A DNA stretch of 64,000 nucleotides from Oxytricha trifallax (taxonomy: Eukaryota; Ciliophora; Spirotrichea; Sporadotrichida; Oxytrichidae): NCBI GenBank assembly GCA_000711775.1, contig ARYC01017832.1, positions 35,889-99,888 of the forward strand, written 5' to 3'. This document shows positions 56,790-64,000 of the stretch, piece by piece. Numbering within the stretch: position 1 is the first letter of the stretch; the number at the start of each line of letters is the position of its first letter. A program made the position numbers and the translations under genes. The notes beneath the pieces were generated by a model, which was not told the DNA's origin, made no database searches, and saw only the letters and a list, made by a program, of their open reading frames with translations.

Positions 56790-57420
56790 TCAATAAATGC
56801 TGATGCTTTATGTGCAGTACACTTATTGCTCCTGCGTTGTTTTAAGCGAAGTTATCATATATTTCTAGATTGATAAGAATTAATTTACATCCATATCCAA
56901 CTGCAAAATCTCCACATCAAATGTTTTGTTGTTGTACATTTTAGTATTGTTAAACTTAGCATTGGTCTTTACCAAATGCCAATAGCTGCTATACGTGCGA
57001 TATTATCTAAAATAAAGAGTTAATTAATAATTTTGATAAAGAAATTCAAGATTATTACTGTAAAATAATGATGAGCCATAATCTTCAACTTTTGCATCAC
57101 ATGAAATTATTATGCCTCCCTCAGTACAATACCTGAAGACTTTATTCTCAGATTTGCAATACTTTGTGTTTTGCATAAAGAATGCACAAGGGAAGTATTT
57201 TACCAAACCTGACTGTTGACCTTTATTTATGATGTAGTCGTAGTCAAAATAAGTCTTGCATTTAACTATTGAATTTTTGAAATAAATAATTCCGATTTGG
57301 TCAGTTTTAATAATACATCAATATCCCATAAATTGAAGTTTTCAAGTCACTTAATTTACTCTTTTCTATTGTAATATTTCTAATTTATAATATAGAACAC
57401 TCCCCCAGACATCCAGATTA
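56790..57420 (-). CDS. Parallel beta-helix protein region, segment A (3'-most)
   Basis: The reverse strand reads NLDVWGSVLYYKLEILQQ, GIIYFKNSIVKCKTYFDY, SGLVKYFPCAFFMQNTKY, EGGIIISCDAKVEDYGSSLF and, in a shifted frame, LEIYDNFAQNNAGAISVLHI. The repeated G-I-I/G-A-I strands with N-x-A-x-N-N turns are beta-helix coils. The frame ends at TGA 56790-56792 in one reading, and further left in the other. Together with segments B-D it forms one minus-strand gene region, broken by AT-rich DNA and shifts. Confidence 0.5.
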
Positions 57421-58079
57421 AAGACTTTTACAAAGTATAATTATAAATTTGTAGTTGCAATAATTAATTTTATAAATTAAACATGCTTTCAAAAGCCCCA
57501 GCTATCCAATTAGTTAACAGTGAATTTTCTATTCTAACAACTGAGTAAAATTTCTTGTGTATCTTATAGAAGCATATAAAACATGCCTCCATAATAAGTG
57601 CTAAAACTTATGTTAATTGTAACGTTATACGTTATAGAGACTTAAAGAGCAATAATTACTCAGATAAAATGTGCATGCAAGTTAAGCGAAATTTGCGATA
57701 AATTGAGAATGCCTAAATGTGAATTATAAAAATCCAAGAAAATTTTGTAGATTAATAAAATTAAATAAAGTTTAGAATAAATATGGTTTTATATATTAAC
57801 TTTTACATTTACTTAAATGTGAATCTTAACTACGTCTTATTAGATTGATTTTATTTAGTTGGTTGTCAATAAAACTTTTTAATGTTTTATTTTTCTAATC
57901 TAAAGTCATAATTAATAATATCTTCTTTTTCAATTGTCTTATTAATTTTGATCTGTCCTGAACCTCCTTTATTTCATAAATTTTTCTATTTGATTCTATT
58001 TATTTTTGCCTAAGGACTTTTCCTAAAGTAATAGAGTACATTTCGTTTTAATCTGTTTTATGGTGACATAAATATTCAT

Positions 58080-58390
58080 GTTTCCTTTTTATAGAAATAT
58101 GTTGTTGAATAAATCTCTGGAATAAAACTATATGTTTTTTTTATGGTGACATTTAAAGGTATATCATCAATTTCTAAACTTATTTGAATTTTCTTTGACA
58201 TATTTGTTTTTGTCAGCAATATTTTTAAAAGATAGTAGTCCCTCTCAACGACTCCTGTATCAGTAAAATCTGAAGGAGCAACTTTAATTTTAGGTATTAA
58301 TTAATGACTATAACTTACATGCACAATTGAATATGTCGCTGTTCCATTTTTAAAGATGATTATGAGTGTTTACATAAATAAATTACTGCA
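58080..58390 (-). CDS. Parallel beta-helix protein region, segment B
   Basis: Reads IIFKNGTATYSIVHV, then KIKVAPSDFTDTGVVERDYY, LLKILLTKTNMSKKIQISLE and IDDIPLNVTIKKTYSFIPEI up to a TGA near 58070. Composition is convincingly coding but less repeat-like than the other segments; it may be a membrane-proximal or linker part. The distance to segments A and C is AT-rich DNA of 650-1270 bp. Confidence 0.4.
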
Positions 58391-59654
58391 CTTATATACT
58401 TCAATTTTTGAAACAACCATATCTTATTGAATCCCATTCTTTTTATCGATTAGCAAGTCAGATATCAGATAATAGTATGCTATTTTTGTTAAGACATAAA
58501 TACTTAATGTAAAATTTTAGTAGAAAAGTTCAACAATAATTTATGTTTAGAGTCCCATCTAGTACATTGTGATTTATGTCAATGGCTTTTAATATTGAGA
58601 CTCTCTTGATTAATTCTAATAATCACTTTATTCTATAACTATTAACTAAAGCTTATTAACTAATTAATTGGTTTTAATAGCTTAAATTTATTGGCTTAAT
58701 TAAGTACTATAACATAAATAAAATTTTAAATTGGTTATATTTATGTAATATCACAAAATTAAATTCTTATATAACTTGAGCTTAAATTCTCATTATTCTA
58801 TGATTGAATCTTATGCTTAATTTAATCGATTAAATATACAATGAAAGTTAAACCCAGAATTTATGTATGTATAACATAAATGAAATAATTATAATCTTAC
58901 TCTAAAATTTACTAGCGGAACCTGAATTTTTATTAGTGCCAACTGACTGTGCTATATTAATCTTTTATAAATCTCTTTGGCGCATTCTGACATTTTCTTT
59001 GGCGCCAACTGACTTACATAAATAGAAATAACGTGTTGACATAAATTTATTCTGATAGAAATTAATATCATCTTGAATTTAAAGGACTTGAATCATCAAA
59101 TAAGAATAAAATCTAATTAAATACCTTTTATTTATAAAAATATTGGAGAATTAACATCAATCATAGTTTTTAAAGCAAAAAACATAAAATACATATTTTC
59201 TTGAAAACAAAAAATGAACTTATAAACTCAACTAAAATGAGTTCCCTAATTAATTTATTCAATTCATAGTGCCAAAAATAAATAGTAATAATCTCTAAGA
59301 TAATTTTATGAATTAAAAATTTAGATTGTTAGATAGAAAATAAATAATTTTTCTATGTCTTAAATCATCTATGAATAATATTTATGCAATTAAGAAAGCA
59401 AATCAGTTAAAGTTAAGACACACTAAATTATTTCTGATTGAAGTGATTAAGTTAAAAAGAAATTCATATTGCTAACTTATAAAACTGCAATTATATAGAG
59501 TCAAATTCTTTTAAATTAGTGATAAATTACTTAATCAAAATAATTCAGAATTTTTATGAAACATTACAACAATTATAATTCTGTTTCATCAATGAATTAT
59601 TTAGAAAAAAAGCTAATATATTTTTATTAAATTGATTTATTGATTAATTTTATC

Positions 59655-60500
59655 AATTCACAAAATATTTCTTAGATTTATATAAATTACTTATTCGTGG
59701 CATAAAATTCTCTCCCATAATTGCTGAATTTTAAACGAAATAAGAGTATTAATCATCAAAAGATCCTCCATTTAAGTAAAACACTCCACCAGCAGCTGTT
59801 ATATAGTTAGATGAAAACAGATTACCAGCTGAATTTATCTTCGCTCCAGAAAAATAAAAAATACCTTGAAAAATTTTGTTTGCTATTGCAATTGTAGTTG
59901 AATCTTTAATAATCTAGCTCTGTGTAAACTAGAACTAAAACTATCTCTAAAAAACACTTGCGACCTTGTGATTTAAAATTAATCCACACTGTAATGAATA
60001 TATAATTTAATAGTATTTTGGCCAGTATTCATATTATCTTGAATTTGTTTTTTAAAATTTAGCTAGATCAATCACAATGCTCTTAGCCTAATCTATTTGA
60101 AAAATACCACCTGTATCAGAGTCAACTTGGATACTACTATGTAATTGATTATAAATTATGAGAGTTAAATTGTAACTTGTACATTAATGCTGTTTAGTTT
60201 TATTACTCCACCTCCATTATATTACGAAAGGTTTTGAAAAGTGAATATTAAATCACAAGTATGGATGGACTATTACTGTTAGTGCTTTCAAAATTGATAA
60301 AACTTCCCTATTACAAAGACTAACTATCAGTTACATTACTATAGATAAATTGCACTTTCGCATCTCCAATCGCATAGATAATATTTTCTTTTACAGACCT
60401 TATTTTAGCGAAGTAAGATTTGTAGATATTCAAGTAGCAAGAATCGTAGAAATAAATTCCACCAAGTGTTGCGTAATTATTTTGATATTGCTAAAATACA
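59655..60500 (-). CDS. Parallel beta-helix protein region, segment C
   Basis: Reads FQQYQNNYATLGGIYFYDSC, YLNIYKSYFAKIRSVKENII and QFIYSNVTDSQSLQQGSFIN. After one shift come QYNGGGVIKLNS, SIQVDSDTGGIFQIDQA, IFQGIFYFSGAKINSAGNLF, NYITAAGGVFYLNGGSFDD and VQNSAIMGE. The GGVFYLNGGS and NSAIMGE words are classic coil signatures. Long TGA-free runs, in two frames joined near 60225 and again near 60090. Possible extracellular or surface protein by family analogy. Confidence 0.55.
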
Positions 60501-61379
60501 AACGATTAGGAAATTGTATAAATTAAATATAGAAAAAACAGTCATGTAATTGAAAGTTGAAATAAAAATATAAGTAATTATAAAAAAATCTCAAATAAAT
60601 GAGAGTATTTATCCATATACTTCTAATAATATACTAACTGCCCTTATTTATTATTATTCGATAATATATTTATTTAGAATTTCAAAAATAATTCTACTTT
60701 AGCGGAGCAAGTTAATACTCTTATATATTATGCATATTTGTATTATTTTGTTATTTTTGCGTCATAAGTATTTGTTGCATCCCAGTTTTCAGCTCATTAT
60801 AAATCCATGACCTCTGATATCAGTTCTTTATTTATTCATATTATATTCTCCTCAGTTATTCATCATTATCTTTAATTTATTTTCTATGAGAAAATTTAAA
60901 TAAAATTAGCTGAGAAGAATTAAAATAAATGAGAATAATAGCATTACGTTGCTTTAAAATGTTAGTCTTAGTAAGAACCACTCCGCTCCATTTTAATTTG
61001 TAATAATCTGATTATTTTCTGTTTTAATTTGAGATAATAACAATTTTTAATTTTTAAAAAAATCACATACAATATATGCTTACATCGTCTGTTAAGTTAC
61101 TAAATTAATTCAGATTAAAAACTGCACCTTTGGAGGAAATCCCATAACTCTTGTATGTGTTATTAGAAGAATAGAAAAATGAAAGTGTGCTAAACTTTAT
61201 TTAAAATGCAGATCCTATGGTTGTGTGTGTAGTAAATAAGGAAGGAATGCTAGTTGATGATATGACTTAGATTAAAGGACTGTTCAGAATTTTTAAACCA
61301 CTTACTTAACATTTCAAGTTAATAATGCTTCACTTTAAATAGCTTAGACTTCTTATATAATTCTCTAAGATATATTAAT

Positions 61380-61830
61380 ATCAGAAATGTTGTTATTATG
61401 TTGAAAAGCCATCCATTAAAATATGAAGACTTTATCTTATAGATTTTTAGTTGTTGATGGTCAAATTTAGACTATTTGCATAAAGATACCCCAGTCCTCC
61501 TCCATCTTCAAGTAATTTAAAATCATCTTATTAATTTACTAAACTTTAATAAACTTCTCTAAAATTTGAGTTTCTAATTTTTAATGAGAAATTTTAAGCT
61601 TCACCATTAATTACCAAGAATCCTCCATTTAAAAGAGAGTTTGAATTTTATACAGAAAAGCCAATTAAATCAAACGTAATAGTGTCTATTGAAGAATCTT
61701 CATCATTATCAAGATATAATACCTCCCACAAATGCTGACTTTGAAATGAATTAAGGTGTTTCAAAGGTAAAAAGTATAATAGTTTTTGCAGTATATTGCT
61801 CCTCTAAATACAACTTAATTATCTAAATAC
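61380..61830 (-). CDS. Parallel beta-helix protein region, segment D (5'-most)
   Basis: Reads TIILFTFETPQFISKSAFVG, then, after a shift, DNDEDSSIDTITFDLIGFSV, NSNSLLNGGFLVINGEAQNF, SLKIRNSNFREVYQSLVNQ and LEDGGGLGYLYANSLNLTIN up to a TGA near 61390. Same repeat style as segment C. No start codon could be fixed; TBE copy 5 begins 170 bp further right, so the 5' end may be cut or lie beyond that element. Confidence 0.5.
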
Positions 61831-62139
61831 ATTAATTTTAATAAAATTGATTCTTACTTTGATAAATACTCCTAAGTTCATCAATCTCACTTTTCCCATA
61901 AGACTCAATTTTAAATGCACCCTTATATTTACTCTTCTTGCAATTTAAAAAAATCGTTGTCTTAAGAATTTACAATAACTCTCCCCTCAGTTGACTATAT
62001 TCAAAACCCCAAAACCCTTTCAGTAGTTTGATTGAGTTTTTGATTGATAAAAGTAGACTATTAGTGCATACTTTATTAGGGTTTTAATAGGGTTTATGTA
62101 GGGGTTTAATGTTTAAATATTAGTATTTTAAGTGAGTAA

Positions 62140-63187
62140 ATGAGAGGTTTGGGGTCAGTTTATGACAGTGAGTATATAGATTTATTGTTTAAGCTGCGTT
62201 ATGGATGTGATTAATATGGTGATCAACTCAGACTTATTCTTAATTATACATCAAAAGCAAGGCTACTTCATAAATCTCCTGCAACTGTGAGGTCTCACTG
62301 TCTATTAGCATTGAATTTAAAGAGATAGCAGCTTAACTCTAAGCCTAAAAAACCTCGAAAATTTTAACAGCATCATATTGACTATCTTATTAATGATAAG
62401 ACTCTTAAATACTGGGCTCATTTCTCTCTAGCCTAGAGGGCTGTGATGTTTCATCGCCAATTTCCTGAGCTTCACATATCTGCTTAATCGATAGCTAACA
62501 TATATAAAAAGAACGGAATATCTTACAAGACAGTCAATCGCATTAAGAGAGTGATTGACTTTAATGTTCCATTTTATAAGACTAATTTAAATTATATATT
62601 CGATTAAATGCAGAGGTCTTAAGAGCATAATATAAAGTTCATACACGCTGATGAAGCTGTATTTACATTCAATACCTTTATATCAAGGTCTTGGTACAAG
62701 AGGTATAGTAATATAGAAGTTTATGACTAAAAGGTTAAGGTTTAAACTCATGCAATTCTTGGTGGAATAAGCGAAGATAACGGCCTCGAGACTTATGTTA
62801 TCCACCCTCGCTCAATAAAGACCGAATAATACATAAAGTTCTTATAATAACTCAGAGATAAGTACGCCGACTAAGAGATTATTCTGTTTGTAGATAACTT
62901 ATCTGTCCATAAAACTAAAGACACAAGGAAGGAATATGAAAGGCTAAACATAACACCTGTATTTAATGTTCCCTACAGTCCTCAGTTCAATGGTATTGAA
63001 TTATATTGGGGGTTATTGAAAGGCCACTACAAGAAACTCCTACTCTATCACTTGATGCACGACCTAAAGATTGATACAGTAGATTTTATTAAGAGTGCTG
63101 CTAAGAGAGTCAGCGATGATAAAGCTAAAGTATGCGCAAGAGAAGGGAGATTGTGTTTATAAATAAGTTTTAGATTTAAACGAATGA
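62140..63187 (+). CDS. TBE transposase, copy 5, nearly intact
   Basis: ATG 62140 (MRGLGSVYDSEYIDLLFK) gives about 336 codons without TGA. N-terminal helix-turn-helix: ARLLHKSPATVRSHC and AQSIANIYKKNGISYKTVN. Catalytic triad intact: IHADEAVFTF, LFVDNLSVHKTK and NGIELYWGLLKGHYKK, with 34 residues between the second Asp and the Glu. Enzymes of this superfamily cut and join DNA at inverted repeats; TBE transposases are known to take part in genome rearrangement in Oxytricha. A two-base loss near 63150 shifts the last dozen codons, so the usual QSLDLNE end is out of frame (TGA at 63185). Confidence 0.88.
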
Positions 63188-63193
63188 ATAGGT

Positions 63194-63981
63194 TCACATA
63201 TTAAATTTGCCCGTAAAGGGATTTGGCTTCTCTTTCTTTTCTTCCTCTTAAGGCTTGCTTTGCCCATGTTTCTTCTCTTAATGCCAGCCCCTGCATCTTT
63301 GTTCATATCTTCTGGCTTTTATAAATCTTTGAAGAGTCTCTTACTCGATTCATGTTTACTTGAGACTTTCTCTCTCTGTTTAATTTGCTGCGCTCTTTCA
63401 TCAAGTATATAGCAGTACCAGGTTTTTCTATAAGTTATAAGACTAAGCTTACTTGAGATGAAAGGATGCTTTTGAAATTCCTACAGCCAGGTGTCACTTA
63501 TTATAATACCTTGCTTCTCTTTTTCTTCAGGAGAGATGCTATAGCGTTTCTTGTGAGCTTCTTAAATTACTTCATTTAAGTACTCAGGTTTCAGAGTTCC
63601 AAGGACACCAAAGAAGAAGTTTCTCTCTGGCAACTTATTAGAGAGTTGCATTTTTGATGGAAGGTAGAGAGCAACATCTGGATCACTCATAGCATCATCA
63701 TAGAGGTTTGTTACTGAGATTTCAGGGTAGTCAGGTATCTCGATCATTCTGATTTCATTAGACTTAAAAGCTTTTTTCTCTTCACTTAGCAATGCTTTTA
63801 AGAATGATATTTTTGTTCCCTCCTGTGTTGGCAAGAACAATCCAACTATGGTTAATAAGTTAGTTGTATGTGAAAACTAACCTTGCTATACCAAGTATCT
63901 GTAAAGATCTTCTTTACTTCTGAATTTTCCTATTAAATCTTGAGATTAAATTCTCTTAATTGCATCATTCATAGATTCCAT
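63194..63981 (-). CDS. TBE middle gene (22-kDa type), copy 5, intact reading
   Basis: ATG 63979-63981 (MESMNDAIKRIQSQDLIGKF). A 36-nt GT-AG intron (63846-63881) joins YLVQQ to VGLFLPTQEGTK. The body is uninterrupted: IEIPDYPEISVTNLYDDAM, LYLPSKMQLSNKLPER, FFFGVLGTLKPEYLNEV, GIIISDTWLQEFQKHPFISS. The C-terminus is very basic (KRRNMGKASLKRKKRKRSQ), possibly a nuclear localisation signal. No TGA is met by 63194, where related copies stop, so the exact end is uncertain. Without the first exon the product would be close to 22-25 kDa. Confidence 0.75.
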
Positions 63982-64000
63982 CTTGCTTCCAGTTTCTATA

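Larger units (their letters stand above)
62002..64000 (+). mobile_element. TBE-type transposon, copy 5, cut by the window end
   Basis: Begins CAAAACCCCAAAACCC at 62002, after ATT (61999-62001). Its terminal repeat matches copies 3 and 4. It carries the best-preserved transposase and middle gene here. The third gene should lie beyond 64000. Orientation is the same as copy 2. Confidence 0.9.

Overview
The window reads as germline (micronuclear) DNA of a hypotrich ciliate of the Oxytricha/Sterkiella type. Three things show this. Real coding stretches are full of in-frame TAA and TAG where glutamine is expected, and only TGA ends genes. The sequence is very AT-rich. Transposon ends carry the hypotrich telomere repeat C4A4 (cleanest at 26025-26041). 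Because only TGA is a stop, and repeat copies are decayed, standard-code ORFs are mostly fragments of longer reading frames; all translations here use TAA/TAG = Gln. Long TGA-free frames arise easily by chance in such DNA, so I relied on residue composition and on alignment between copies. All family names are assigned by reading, not by a database search. || Layout. 1-1672 is 1.8 copies of a 940-bp tandem repeat. 1705-6551 holds truncated TBE (telomere-bearing element) pieces split by a foldback element. 7451-11023 carries plus-strand coding-like blocks separated by AT-rich DNA, as expected of macronuclear-destined segments split by IESs. 12121-13498 has two small inverted-repeat elements. 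13587-17412 is the most notable item: a diverged relative of TBE whose transposase, middle gene and zinc-finger/kinase gene are all recognisable, in the same order and orientation as TBE. 17722-22214 has foldback elements and a Gln/Asn-rich gene. 22215-25694 is an ACGTC-ended element with an exact 8-bp target duplication and another element nested in it. 26025-30102 is a complete TBE with an ATT duplication. 30281-38375 is a second TBE whose transposase is split by a Merlin/ISXO2-like element, itself split by another ACGTC-ended element. 39378-48874 is a 9.5-kb structure with 549-bp inverted arms enclosing beta-helix-like coding remnants. 49473-51837 holds short gene-like segments. 52591-56636 is a third full-length TBE, and a fourth begins at 62002 and runs off the window. 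Between them (56790-61800) lies a minus-strand gene region for a parallel beta-helix repeat protein. || How the genes work together. Each TBE encodes a DD34E Tc1/mariner-type transposase, a middle protein (the 22-kDa type) and a C2H2 zinc-finger plus protein-kinase protein (the 57-kDa type). Transposase and middle gene converge and end within a few bases of each other; middle gene and kinase gene diverge from a shared upstream region. The copy at 62002 has the best-preserved transposase. Copies at 30281 and 52591 have lost the second catalytic Asp (now Asn), and the copy at 26025 has lost the first (now Tyr). The middle gene carries a short GT-AG intron at one conserved position in the TBE copies, and the same position is matched in the diverged element.
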